NCBI GenBank assembly: GCA_964570825.1
Contig: CAZMZJ010000012.1
Location: 6,554-70,553 of the forward strand
Length of the DNA: 64,000 bases
From: UMGS1002 sp964570825
GTDB taxonomy: Bacteria > Bacillota > Clostridia > Oscillospirales > CAG-272
Reading direction: 5' to 3'
The translations under genes were made by a program, and so were the position numbers. The notes under the pieces were generated by a model. The model had not been told where the DNA came from. It worked only from the letters and a program-made list of their open reading frames with translations, and did not search any database. Positions 1 to 8,344 of the stretch are shown here, one piece after another (within the stretch, counting starts at the first letter, position 1; every line of letters starts with the position of its first letter).

Positions 1-179
1 CGACGGGGCTTTCATTCGGCAGCTGCTGCCCGGATGAGGACGAGTTTCTCGAAACGGTCAGGATTCCGCTTGACAAGCTATACGGGATGATCATGTCCGG
101 CGAGGTTCCTGACGCCAAGACGCAGGTTGCCGTTCTGAAAGCAAAAATCCTTATAGACGAAGGTAAAATCAAATATTGA
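1..179 (+). CDS. NUDIX hydrolase (ADP-ribose pyrophosphatase-like), C-terminal fragment
   Basis: Only the last 58 codons are present; the reading frame enters the window at base 3 and stops with TGA at 177-179. The visible tail contains CPDEDEFLE, then IPLDKL, then SGEVPDAKTQ, which is the usual C-terminal part of NudF-type ADP-ribose pyrophosphatases, cytosolic enzymes that hydrolyse ADP-ribose to AMP and ribose 5-phosphate. The NUDIX box itself lies outside the window, so the substrate cannot be confirmed. The next gene begins 16 bases downstream on the same strand and may share its transcript. Confidence 0.75.
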   Translation, partial: TGLSFGSCCPDEDEFLETVRIPLDKLYGMIMSGEVPDAKTQVAVLKAKILIDEGKIKY

Positions 180-195
180 AAGGACATGCAGGAGT

Positions 196-1815
196 ATGAA
201 GCTCAACTACCGTAAGATTATTTTTGTGGGGTTCGCATTCTTCCTCATCAGCACCTTCTGGCAGGCATATGACACCATAATCCCGAAGATACTGACAGAC
301 AAGTTCGGTATGTCCCAGACATGGTCGGGCGCCGTCATGGCGCTTGACAATATACTGGCTCTCTTCATGCTTCCGCTGTTCGGAGCGATTTCAGACCGGA
401 CGCATTCGCGTCTTGGAAGGCGCACGCCATATATTCTCATTGGCACGATAGTCGCCGCAGCGGCGTTTGTTTCTCTTTCTTTTGTGGATGGGATGCAGTT
501 GACAAAGCTTAGCGGGGTATCGGACGTAAAGAGCCGGAGTTCGCTTGAGTTTTTGTACGACTATGATTATAAAACAAAGACAGCGCCGGACGGCACCGAA
601 TATGAGCTTGTCACGCCCTCGGGCGAGAGATTCAGGTTGACCGAAAAATTTACGCGCGAGGAGTTTACCGCAATAACGCTTAAGACCGACAAAATCGACG
701 AGAGAACCGGCGAGATTGTGAAAAATAAGGACGGAACCGCGAAACAGACGGTCAACCCGCTGTACCTAAATTATGTCGTTCCGGCGCGCCAGGCATACGC
801 GTGGGATGTGACGGTCAACAGTCCGGCGACACTTGTATTTTTTATGGGATTGCTTGTGATTGTGCTTATCTCCATGGCGACATTCCGCTCGCCGGCCGTT
901 GCACTCATGCCGGACGTCACAATCAAGCCACTGCGTTCAAAGGCAAACGCAGTAATCAACCTGATGGGGTCCTTCGGCGGTATTCTCGTGCTTTTGCTTG
1001 GCGCGGTCATGAAGACCGGAGATCCGGCAAACGCTCTTATGAGCTATACCGTTTTCTTCGGCATTGTGGCGGCGGTCATGATAGCTGCGCTGATTGTCTT
1101 TATGCTGAACGTAAACGAGAACAGGCTTGTCAGCCAGATGGAGGAAGAGAGCCGTAAATACGGGCTTGAGGATGCCGCGCAAAGCGACTCGGCCGGAAAC
1201 AGGCGCAGGCTCACAAAGAGCGAGCTGACCTCGCTGCTGCTGATTCTTGCCTCTGTCGTGCTCTGGTTCATGGGATACAATGCCGTGACAAGCAAATACT
1301 CGGTATATGCCGGTAAGGTGCTTTCGCTTGACTACAACCTGACGCTTATGATTGCGCAGGCGGCGGCGATTGTTGCATATCTACCGGTGGGCATGGTGGC
1401 GTCGAAAATCGGTCGTAAGAAAACAATTCTTGCCGGAATAGTCATGCTGACCGCCTCTTTCGGAACCGCGATATTCATGACCGAAAAAAGTCCGGCGATA
1501 ATTATGAACATAATGTTCGCGCTTGCCGGAATCGGCTGGGCGACAATAAATGTCAACTCTTTTCCCATGGTCGTTGAGCTGTCGCGCGGGGGAGATGTCG
1601 GCAGATATACGGGTTTTTATTACACGGCAAGCATGGCGGCACAGACTATCACGCCGATACTCAGCGGAATGTTCCTCGACATACGCATGACATATCTTTT
1701 TCCGTACGCCACGATCTTTGTGTTCGGCTCGTTTGTCACAATGCTTTTTGTGAAGCACGGCGATTCAAAACCGACGCCGGCCAAGAGCAGGCTCGAGGCT
1801 TTCGATAAAGACTGA
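196..1815 (+). CDS. MFS transporter, SLC45/GPH sugar-carrier type, with a large loop insertion
   Basis: A 539-residue polytopic membrane protein with about 12 predicted TM segments. After TM2 it has SDRTHSRLGRRTPYI, the form of the MFS loop motif seen in sucrose/disaccharide (SLC45/GPH-like) carriers, so sugar-cation symport is the likely role; the sugar is unknown. Unusually, about 110 hydrophilic residues (about 98-207) separate TM3 from TM4, which should place a small charged domain outside the cell. A central cytoplasmic linker lies at about 306-342. The start is supported by AAAGGA upstream. It is followed 30 bases later by a phosphodiesterase gene and then murQ, suggesting salvage of cell-envelope material, but that link is inference. 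Confidence 0.8.
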   Translation: MKLNYRKIIFVGFAFFLISTFWQAYDTIIPKILTDKFGMSQTWSGAVMALDNILALFMLPLFGAISDRTHSRLGRRTPYILIGTIVAAAAFVSLSFVDGMQLTKLSGVSDVKSRSSLEFLYDYDYKTKTAPDGTEYELVTPSGERFRLTEKFTREEFTAITLKTDKIDERTGEIVKNKDGTAKQTVNPLYLNYVVPARQAYAWDVTVNSPATLVFFMGLLVIVLISMATFRSPAVALMPDVTIKPLRSKANAVINLMGSFGGILVLLLGAVMKTGDPANALMSYTVFFGIVAAVMIAALIVFMLNVNENRLVSQMEEESRKYGLEDAAQSDSAGNRRRLTKSELTSLLLILASVVLWFMGYNAVTSKYSVYAGKVLSLDYNLTLMIAQAAAIVAYLPVGMVASKIGRKKTILAGIVMLTASFGTAIFMTEKSPAIIMNIMFALAGIGWATINVNSFPMVVELSRGGDVGRYTGFYYTASMAAQTITPILSGMFLDIRMTYLFPYATIFVFGSFVTMLFVKHGDSKPTPAKSRLEAFDKD

Positions 1816-1845
1816 TTCCGCAGAAGAAAAAAGGATTAAATAATA

Positions 1846-2676
1846 ATGATTATATATATTATTATTGGTGTTGCCGCGGCGCTTTTTGTACTTTATCTGA
1901 TACTTTCCGCTCCACGGCGGCGGCGCGACCGCGCCGGCATGGAAAAAATGAATGTCAGCTACGCCCACCGCGGGCTCTGGGGCGGTGGGATCCCTGAAAA
2001 CTCGATACCCGCGTTTGCGGCCGCGGCGGCGGCGGGATACGGGATAGAGCTCGACGTACAGCTCTCGTCAGACGGCGACGTCGTGGTTTTCCATGATTAT
2101 ACTTTGAAGCGCATGTGCGGCGACGACGTTCGGCTTTCCTCGCTGCGCGGCGCCGAACTCAGCTGGCGCAGGTTAGCCGGCACCGAATATACGATACCGC
2201 TGTTTGAAGATGTTCTGAACACGGTCAAGGGAAGAGTGCCGATTCTTATTGAACTGAAAGGCGAAAGCAGCAACACCGAGCTGTGTGAGGCCCTTTCAAG
2301 AATTCTTGGGCATTACAACGGGAAAGTCTGTGTCGAGTCATTCAACCCGTATCTGCTCGGATGGTTCAGGAAACACTCGCCCCGCACGGCGCGCGGATTG
2401 CTTTACACCGATGTGATGAAAAAAAGCACCGGAAACCGGAAAAATGATTTTATTCTGACGTCGATGATATCTAATGTCATAGCCCGTCCGGATTTTATAG
2501 CGGTTGACGAAAAGTGCCTTGGGTATTTTCCGGTGAGGCTGATGATGAAGCTGCACGGGCTGACGGCGTTCGTCTGGACTGTGCGTGACCCGGCCGCATA
2601 TTCAAGATACCGTTCAATGAAAATAAACAGCATATTCGAGGGCTTTGCTCCGGAAAACAAAAGGAATGATTTTTAA
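1846..2676 (+). CDS. glycerophosphodiester phosphodiesterase family protein
   Basis: A 276-residue GDPD-family (PF03009) TIM-barrel enzyme that hydrolyses glycerophosphodiesters to glycerol 3-phosphate and an alcohol. One N-terminal hydrophobic segment (about residues 2-20) anchors it to the membrane. The catalytic set is visible: YAHRG followed by PENSIPAF, then ELDVQLSSDG with VVFHD, and a later LIELKGE. Its stop TAA overlaps the ATG of murQ by one base (TAATG), so the two are translationally coupled. In a Gram-positive cell it could release glycerophosphate from deacylated lipids or teichoic acid; the real substrate is not determined by sequence. Confidence 0.88.
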   Translation: MIIYIIIGVAAALFVLYLILSAPRRRRDRAGMEKMNVSYAHRGLWGGGIPENSIPAFAAAAAAGYGIELDVQLSSDGDVVVFHDYTLKRMCGDDVRLSSLRGAELSWRRLAGTEYTIPLFEDVLNTVKGRVPILIELKGESSNTELCEALSRILGHYNGKVCVESFNPYLLGWFRKHSPRTARGLLYTDVMKKSTGNRKNDFILTSMISNVIARPDFIAVDEKCLGYFPVRLMMKLHGLTAFVWTVRDPAAYSRYRSMKINSIFEGFAPENKRNDF

Positions 2677-3509
2677 TGAGAGACAATTATGACAAGCTAA
2701 AAACCGAGGGAAGAAACCCGAAGACCCTCGGAATAGACAAGATGAGTACTCTTGATATGGTAAGGGTTATCAACGACGAAGACAAGACTGTCGCCTTGGC
2801 GGTTGAAACTCAGCTGCCGCAAATAGCGGCGGCAGTCGATATAATAGCAGCGGCGCTTAAGGCCGGTGGCCATCTGATTTATATCGGAGCGGGAACGTCG
2901 GGGCGGCTCGGGGTTGTTGACGCGTCGGAGTGTCCTCCGACCTTCGGGGTTGACAGCCGGCTTGTCCGCGGAATAATAGCGGGGGGCGAGGACGCAATGT
3001 TCCGCGCCGCCGAAGGCTTTGAGGACAGCGAGGAAAAAGGGGCGGCCGCTGTTGACGCAGACGGCGTTGCGGCAGGCGACGTGCTGGTCGGTCTTTCGGC
3101 TGCCGGGAGAGCGCCTTTTGTACTCGGGGCGCTGAAGCGCGCGGCGGAAATAGGCGCGATACCTATCGGCGTTACCTGCAACCCGGATTCGCTGATGGCG
3201 CCGCTCTGCCGCGTAACTATCGCTCCGTATGTCGGTCCAGAGGTCATTTCCGGCTCGACTCGCCTTAAATCCGGAACGGCGCAGAAAATGGTGCTCAATA
3301 TGCTGTCGACCGGAGCGATGATAAAGATGGGGCTTGTCAGGAGCAACCTTATGGTTAACGTGCGTCCGACAAACGAAAAGCTGCGCGAGAGGGCGACACG
3401 GATTATAATGGAGCTTGGCGGCTGCGGCAGGGAAAGGGCGGCTTCGCTGCTTGAAAAATACGGTGAAGTCCCGCCGGCTCTTGACGAACTTGAAAGTGAG
3501 AAAAAATGA
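2676..3509 (+). CDS. murQ: N-acetylmuramic acid 6-phosphate etherase
   Basis: A 277-residue SIS-domain enzyme that cleaves the D-lactyl ether of MurNAc 6-phosphate to give GlcNAc 6-phosphate and lactate in peptidoglycan recycling. Family marks include IGAGTSGRLGVVDASECPP near residue 70, GLSAAGRAPFV near 135, and the SGSTRLKSGTAQKM segment followed by NLMVNVRPTN. It is slightly shorter than typical MurQ (about 295-300 residues), missing part of the C-terminal helical tail. It is coupled to the upstream phosphodiesterase by a one-base overlap. No MurP-type PTS transporter is adjacent; the upstream MFS carrier could supply the sugar, but that is a guess. Confidence 0.95.
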   Translation: MRDNYDKLKTEGRNPKTLGIDKMSTLDMVRVINDEDKTVALAVETQLPQIAAAVDIIAAALKAGGHLIYIGAGTSGRLGVVDASECPPTFGVDSRLVRGIIAGGEDAMFRAAEGFEDSEEKGAAAVDADGVAAGDVLVGLSAAGRAPFVLGALKRAAEIGAIPIGVTCNPDSLMAPLCRVTIAPYVGPEVISGSTRLKSGTAQKMVLNMLSTGAMIKMGLVRSNLMVNVRPTNEKLRERATRIIMELGGCGRERAASLLEKYGEVPPALDELESEKK

Positions 3510-3510
3510 A

Positions 3511-3550
3511 AGCAGCCCGGTAATAATGCCGGGCTGCTCTACTATATTTT
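3511..3550. terminator. intrinsic terminator between convergent murQ and dapA
   Basis: A perfect 10-bp stem (AGCAGCCCGG at 3511-3520 with CCGGGCTGCT at 3529-3538) around an 8-base loop, followed by an AT-rich tract ending in TTTTT. It lies between the converging ends of murQ and dapA and may serve both strands. Confidence 0.8.
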
Positions 3551-3556
3551 TCAATG

Positions 3557-4453
3557 CTAATTGATGATTCCGTATTTTTCAAGCACTCCGATAAGTGTTT
3601 CCTTCTCTTTTTCCGGCAGCGGGCAGAGCGGAAGTCTGAATTCCTCTCGGCATAATCCAAGCGCCGAAATCGCGGTCTTGACCGGGACGGGATTGACTTG
3701 AGCGAAAAGAGCGTTAATCAGTTCTATGTATTTCAGCTGAACTGCGGCGGCCTCGCTGATGCGCCCGGCTGTAAAGTGCTCGCCGATGGCGGACACTTCA
3801 GCGGGGAGTATGTTCGAGAGAACAGATATTACGCCTTTTCCTCCGAGCGAGAGAACCGGAAGCGCCATTTCATCGTTTCCCGAGTAAACATCCAGATTAT
3901 CACCGCATCTGGCGAGAATCGAAGCGCATGCGGATATGCTACCCGACGCTTCCTTGACGGCGCATATTCTTTCATGTTCCGCAAGCCGGCAGCAGATATC
4001 GGGGGTCAGATTGACTCCGGTGCGTGAGGGGACGTTGTAGAGAATTAACGGAAGCTTTGTCGCGTCGGCTATCGCTTTATAGTGCCTGTACAGTCCTTCG
4101 GGCGTGGCCTTATTGTAATACGGGGTTACGGCGAGCAGCGCGTCGGCTCCCGACAGGCATGCCGATTTTGCCAGCCTTATTGCGGTTTCGGTATTGTTTG
4201 AGCCGCAGCCTGCAATCACCGGTATCCGTCCGCATACCTCGTCCGCGACAAAACGGATGAGCGCCGAATGTTCCTTTCGGGTCAGAGTCGATGCCTCACC
4301 TGTTGTCCCGGCTACAACCAGCGCGGATATTCCGCCGGCCAGCTGGAGGCTGATTATCTTTTCAAGCGCCGCAAAATCGATTCTTCCGTCCAAAAACGGC
4401 GTGATAAGAGCTGTCGCCGCGCCTGTGAATATAGTTTTTTTATTTTTACTCAT
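3557..4453 (-). CDS. dapA: 4-hydroxy-tetrahydrodipicolinate synthase
   Basis: A class I aldolase of 298 residues (usual family length) that condenses pyruvate with aspartate semialdehyde, the first step of the DAP/lysine branch. It feeds meso-DAP to the wall and dipicolinate to the spore. The Schiff-base lysine is in CAVKEASGS (about K167), the catalytic tyrosine in LYNVPSRTG, and the pyruvate-binding pair in VAGTTGEAS. The frame is open further upstream, but the start chosen is the ATG at 4451-4453, which begins MSKNKK and is preceded by AGGAAAGG; the longer version adds a non-conserved 45-residue stretch. It is monocistronic and converges with murQ. Confidence 0.95.
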   Translation of the reverse strand: MSKNKKTIFTGAATALITPFLDGRIDFAALEKIISLQLAGGISALVVAGTTGEASTLTRKEHSALIRFVADEVCGRIPVIAGCGSNNTETAIRLAKSACLSGADALLAVTPYYNKATPEGLYRHYKAIADATKLPLILYNVPSRTGVNLTPDICCRLAEHERICAVKEASGSISACASILARCGDNLDVYSGNDEMALPVLSLGGKGVISVLSNILPAEVSAIGEHFTAGRISEAAAVQLKYIELINALFAQVNPVPVKTAISALGLCREEFRLPLCPLPEKEKETLIGVLEKYGIIN

Positions 4454-4480
4454 GTTATTATGCGCCTTTCCTGCGGAATA

Positions 4481-4494
4481 CGGGACCGGTCCCG
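4481..4494. promoter_or_regulatory. perfect 14-bp palindrome in the dapA leader
   Basis: CGGGACCGGTCCCG is perfectly self-complementary and continues with one mismatch to about 20 bp. It lies 28-41 bases upstream of the dapA start codon, where a repressor site or a leader hairpin could act. There is no lysine-riboswitch-like structure around it that I can recognise. Confidence 0.45.
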
Positions 4495-4521
4495 CATATA
4501 TTGAGAAGGCGGAAAAAAATG

Positions 4522-4550
4522 TTGCATAATTTAATAAAAAGTAGTATAAT
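4522..4550 (+). promoter_or_regulatory. sigma-A promoter, probably for queA
   Basis: TTGCAT at 4522-4527 and TATAAT at 4545-4550 are separated by 17 bp and point toward queA, whose start is 175 bases downstream. The leader contains no recognisable riboswitch. Confidence 0.6.
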
Positions 4551-4725
4551 TTTAATAATAATTTCCGCCGGTCAGAGCGACGACTCAAACAGCCGGCTAC
4601 GGTTAAATTTAATGCTAAATGCCGTTTTGTCGCCGCTCCAGTGTTAGTATATTCCCGAACGGCGGCGAATGACCGCGAAAAATGATATAAACCGGAGATG
4701 CGGGCGAAATGCCCTGTGATATATA

Positions 4726-5811
4726 ATGGATAAACCGATTATAATTATTAACGATATGCCGAAGACTGACCTGTGCAAGTCTGATTTTTATTACGAACTG
4801 CCGGAGGAGCTGATAGCCCAGCATCCGGCGGAAAAGCGGGACGGCTCGCGTCTTTTGGTGATTCACAGGAAAACCGGAGAAATCGAACATAGGCATTTTT
4901 ATAATATAATAGACTATCTGAATCCCGGCGACGTGCTGGTAGTTAACGATTCAAAGGTTATCCCGGCGCGGCTTTACGGCCATGCCGAAGGAAGACCGGA
5001 GGCTGCGGTCGAGCTTTTGCTCCTGCGCTGCCGCGAGCTTGACACATGGGAGACTCTCGTTAAACCCGGCAAACGCGCGCGCGTAGGCTCAAAGCTCGTT
5101 TTCGGCGAAGGGATTCTCAGAGGAAATATAACAGAAATTGTCGAAGACGGCAACCGGCTGATAAAATTTGATTACGACAGAAACAGGTATTCGAATATTT
5201 TCGAGATACTTCACGAGATAGGGCTTATGCCGCTGCCGCCGTATATAACCGCACAGCAGGACGACAACAGCCGATATCAGACAGTGTATGCCCGCGAGGA
5301 AGGGTCGGCGGCGGCGCCGACAGCCGGGCTGCACTTTACGACCGAACTTTTGAACGCCATACAAAGGAAGGGAATTGCCGTCGTTCCTGTGATGCTTCAC
5401 GTGGGACTCGGAACATTCAGACCGGTCAAGGAAAACCGGGTGGACGAGCATGTCATGCACACCGAGTTTTTTTCTGTCAGCGAAAAAAGCGCGCGGATAA
5501 TTAATGAACGGCGCGCCGCAGGAGGGAGAATCGTTTGCGTCGGAACCACCTCCTGCCGAACGCTTGAGAGCGTCGCGGACGAGGCGGGCAAGGTTCATGC
5601 GATGTCTGGCGACACGGGTATTTTCATTTACCCGGGGTACAGGTTCAGGGCGACCGACGCGCTGATAACCAACTTCCACCTGCCCGAAAGCACGCTGCTC
5701 ATGCTCGTGTCGGCTTTCTGGAACAGGGAAAAAATACTTGAAACATATAGGATTGCCGTCGAGGAAAAGTACAGGTTCTTCTCGTTCGGCGACGCGATGT
5801 TCCTTGAATAG
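4726..5811 (+). CDS. queA: S-adenosylmethionine:tRNA ribosyltransferase-isomerase
   Basis: A 361-residue QueA, which transfers the ribosyl group of SAM to 7-aminomethyl-7-deazaguanine in tRNA and forms epoxyqueuosine at position 34. Conserved blocks seen are YELPEELIAQHPAEKRDGSR near the N terminus, LNPGDVLVVNDSKVIPARL, GSAAAPTAGLHFT, and the C-terminal ITNFHLPESTLLMLVSAF and SFGDAM. The first ATG is used here although its Shine-Dalgarno is weak; the second ATG, 30 bases later (4756), gives a length closer to most homologues. No tgt or queuosine-precursor genes lie beside it, so the rest of the pathway must be elsewhere. Confidence 0.95.
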   Translation: MDKPIIIINDMPKTDLCKSDFYYELPEELIAQHPAEKRDGSRLLVIHRKTGEIEHRHFYNIIDYLNPGDVLVVNDSKVIPARLYGHAEGRPEAAVELLLLRCRELDTWETLVKPGKRARVGSKLVFGEGILRGNITEIVEDGNRLIKFDYDRNRYSNIFEILHEIGLMPLPPYITAQQDDNSRYQTVYAREEGSAAAPTAGLHFTTELLNAIQRKGIAVVPVMLHVGLGTFRPVKENRVDEHVMHTEFFSVSEKSARIINERRAAGGRIVCVGTTSCRTLESVADEAGKVHAMSGDTGIFIYPGYRFRATDALITNFHLPESTLLMLVSAFWNREKILETYRIAVEEKYRFFSFGDAMFLE

Positions 5812-5934
5812 ATGATTACCGAGTGCGGCTACTGATTACAGGCTACAGGCTATACCGATTATATGTGATTCTGTCACGAATGAAGAATAATGACCGGTGG
5901 ATATAATCTTAAAAAACGGATGCGCCGGGCTTTG

Positions 5935-5964
5935 TTAACAGAACGTTTACAAATTGTCTATAAT
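5935..5964 (+). promoter_or_regulatory. sigma-A promoter for miaA
   Basis: TTAACA (5935-5940), an 18-bp spacer and TATAAT (5959-5964) give a predicted transcription start near 5971. This decides the miaA start, because an upstream TTG at 5954 would lie inside the promoter. Confidence 0.6.
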
Positions 5965-5992
5965 AATCAATAAATTGCGCGGGGTGTTTGAT

Positions 5993-6982
5993 TTGAACTC
6001 TGCAGGCAGAAATGAAAACGAAAATAAAAAAATACGGATACTCGCGCTCGTCGGGCCGACGGCGAGCGGAAAAACCGCGCTCTCGCTGTTTCTTGCGGAG
6101 CTCTTTTCTGGCGAGATAATTTCCTGCGACTCGATGCAGATTTACCGCGGGATGGATATAGGCACTGCAAAACCCAGTGTACGAGAGATGCGGGGCATAC
6201 CGCACCACATGATAGACGTCGCCGACCCGGAGGACGATTTTTCAGTCGCCGACTACGTGCGGCTTGCCGGCGAGGCGGTTTCGGGAATTGTATCCCGCGG
6301 GCATCTGCCGGTTTTCTGCGGCGGAACCGGACTTTACCTTGACAGCTTCCTGCGGGGCGGGGGTCTCTGCGAGACCGGATGCGACCCCGCGCTGAGGGAG
6401 GCTCTTCGGCGCGAGGCCGAAGAACACGGCAACAAGGCCATACACGCGCGGCTTGCCGCCGTCGACCCCGAGAGCGCGGCGGCGATTCATCCGAACAATC
6501 TGCGAAGGGTAATCCGCGCGCTTGAAATATTTGAAACAACCGGAAAGACAAAATCAGAGCTTGACAGGCTTTCGCGGATCCCTGCCAGCAAATACGATCC
6601 TGTGATAATAGGGCTGCGGTTCTCCGACCGCTCAGAGCTTTACCGCCGGATAGACCAAAGAGTTGACAAAATGCTCTCGGACGGACTGCTCGAGGAAACG
6701 CGGCGCCTTTATCTTGAGGGGGTTTTTGAAAGGTCAAAAACGGCGGCCCAAGCGATCGGATACAAGGAGCTGCTCGGCTGCATTCGCGGCGAGGCCACCA
6801 TATCGGAGGCGGCGGAGGAGCTGAAAAAGTCAACCCGGCATTATGCCAAACGCCAGCTCACATGGTTCGAGGCAAATCCGGCTGTACGTTGGATTGAGGC
6901 CGGCGGCGGAAGAAGTTTTGGCGACATCGCCGCTGAAGCCGCCGAAATCTGGAAGCGCAATCAAAATGATAAAGATGTCTGA
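5993..6982 (+). CDS. miaA: tRNA dimethylallyltransferase
   Basis: MiaA adds a dimethylallyl group to N6 of A37 in tRNAs reading UNN codons. The P-loop GPTASGKTALS is near the N terminus, followed by SCDSMQIYRGMDIGTAKP, PHHMIDV, FCGGTGLYLDSF and the C-terminal TRHYAKRQLTWF. The frame is open back to a TTG at 5954, but that codon overlaps the likely -10 box, so I place the start at the TTG at 5993, with GGGG eight bases upstream (about 329 residues, the normal length). A GTG at 5984 is the other option. The gene is followed 48 bases later by an HlyD-like gene on the same strand. Confidence 0.93.
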   Translation: MNSAGRNENENKKIRILALVGPTASGKTALSLFLAELFSGEIISCDSMQIYRGMDIGTAKPSVREMRGIPHHMIDVADPEDDFSVADYVRLAGEAVSGIVSRGHLPVFCGGTGLYLDSFLRGGGLCETGCDPALREALRREAEEHGNKAIHARLAAVDPESAAAIHPNNLRRVIRALEIFETTGKTKSELDRLSRIPASKYDPVIIGLRFSDRSELYRRIDQRVDKMLSDGLLEETRRLYLEGVFERSKTAAQAIGYKELLGCIRGEATISEAAEELKKSTRHYAKRQLTWFEANPAVRWIEAGGGRSFGDIAAEAAEIWKRNQNDKDV

Positions 6983-7030
6983 CGGGCGGAAATCACGCCT
7001 TGACAGATAAAAGATAAAGCGGATGATTGG

Positions 7031-8311
7031 GTGTATTTGAATATTATGATTGAAAGGCTTAAACAGCTATTAAAAAAATATACCGTGACGGCAGGGGCGG
7101 CCGTCCTTGTCGTCATACTCATGGCGTATACTATTTACAACAGCCTTGATTTATCGGCGGTGCGCGCGGTTACCACCCCGGCTGTTATTTCCACCGAATA
7201 TGAAATCGCGGGGCTGACCGGGTATATTTTCCGCGACGAGGAGGTCGTATACAGCAGCAACGCGGGCGCGGCGGTTTACCGCGTCGGCGACGGCGAAAAG
7301 ATTGCCGTCGGAACCGAGGTGGCGAGGGTCTTTACCTACGGCAGCACCGAAGGATATCTTAAGGACAGATATGAGCTTGAAAAAAGCATCAGCCTGCTGC
7401 GCCGCAGCATCAAAGCGGGAAAAATCACCGCCTCGGGCGTATCTGAAACCAGAGAAGCATTGAAAAACATTTATAACGGCATTATGACGTCCCTCTCGTC
7501 GGGCAATCTTGAGGGCGCGCTTTCCGAGTCGGACGAGCTGCTCGTTTACCTTAACGCCTGCGACCTTATAACAGGCAGCAACGACAGCCTCGACGACGAG
7601 CTTGCCGCCGAGAAAAGCAGGCTCGCGGCTCTTGAAAACTCTTATACCGGCGCATACGACAGCATAGTTAATTCCGAGGGCGGCTACTTTTTCTACGGCT
7701 GCGACGGGTACGAGGACGTTTTCAGGTACGACCTTGTCGGCACGCTTAATGCAAAAAAGCTTGACGAGCTTGCCGCTGCCAAGAAGACGTCCGCGCCGGA
7801 GGGAAGGTACGCGATCGGAAAGATGATATATAATTATGTGTGGTACCTTGCGGTTCCCGCCGACGCCGGGCTATGCAGAAAGCTTGACGGCAAGCAGTCG
7901 TGCAGCGTGACGTTCACCGGCTGCGGGCTTAAGCTTGACCTTACGCTCGACCGCATTTCGTTAGCCGAGGGCGAAAGCACCGGCGTCCTGATCTTCTCTT
8001 CGGGCGTAATGCCCGAAGGCTTTGATTACGCGCGCGTTCAGAACATCGAACTGCTGGTCGGCGCAACCACGGGATACCGCGTGCCGGATTCGGCGGTGCA
8101 TGAGGTGCAGGGCGTCAAAGGAGTATATATTCTCTCGGCTTCAACCGTGAAGTTCAGAAAAATTAAAATTCTATGCTCGGGCGACGGGTATTATGTCGTC
8201 GCCGAGAGAGATACAAGCGCGGAAAACTACATGGAGTTCCTTAATCTTAACGACGAGATAATACTGTCGCTGTCGGACGGCAATCTCTTCGACGGGCGGA
8301 TACTTAACTGA
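7031..8311 (+). CDS. HlyD-family (membrane-fusion-like) protein of the division cluster
   Basis: A 426-residue protein with one N-terminal TM segment (about residues 20-38) and a long extracytoplasmic part. It resembles HlyD/efflux adaptor proteins: a beta-barrel/lipoyl-like start (GLTGYIFRDEEVV, then GAAVYRVGDGEKIAVGTEVAR), a helical stretch at about 115-210 that may form a coiled coil, then a second beta part with PDSAVHEVQGVKGVYI. No ABC or RND partner is near. Proteins like this commonly sit next to yggS-sepF in Clostridia, which argues for an envelope or division role rather than drug export. The start is GTG at 7031; ATG at 7046 is possible. Confidence 0.7.
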   Translation: MYLNIMIERLKQLLKKYTVTAGAAVLVVILMAYTIYNSLDLSAVRAVTTPAVISTEYEIAGLTGYIFRDEEVVYSSNAGAAVYRVGDGEKIAVGTEVARVFTYGSTEGYLKDRYELEKSISLLRRSIKAGKITASGVSETREALKNIYNGIMTSLSSGNLEGALSESDELLVYLNACDLITGSNDSLDDELAAEKSRLAALENSYTGAYDSIVNSEGGYFFYGCDGYEDVFRYDLVGTLNAKKLDELAAAKKTSAPEGRYAIGKMIYNYVWYLAVPADAGLCRKLDGKQSCSVTFTGCGLKLDLTLDRISLAEGESTGVLIFSSGVMPEGFDYARVQNIELLVGATTGYRVPDSAVHEVQGVKGVYILSASTVKFRKIKILCSGDGYYVVAERDTSAENYMEFLNLNDEIILSLSDGNLFDGRILN

Positions 8312-8344
8312 CATGCGTATTTTCCGGCAATCCGGAGGTGTTAT

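Noticed and set aside
2697..3554. Long open frame on the minus strand across murQ (285 codons)
   Set aside because: It is antisense to a clear murQ, has no ribosome site and its translation is Arg-rich without domain features; a shadow of codon bias.
3557..4588. Longer dapA with 45 extra N-terminal residues
   Set aside because: The extra part is not conserved, lacks a ribosome site and covers promoter-like AT-rich DNA; ATG at 4453 has AGGAAAGG.
4454..4725. Lysine riboswitch before dapA
   Set aside because: No five-helix junction or conserved riboswitch core is recognisable; only a short palindrome is present.
5967..6833. Minus-strand open frame opposite miaA (288 codons)
   Set aside because: Pro/Arg-rich shadow; miaA has all its motifs on the other strand.
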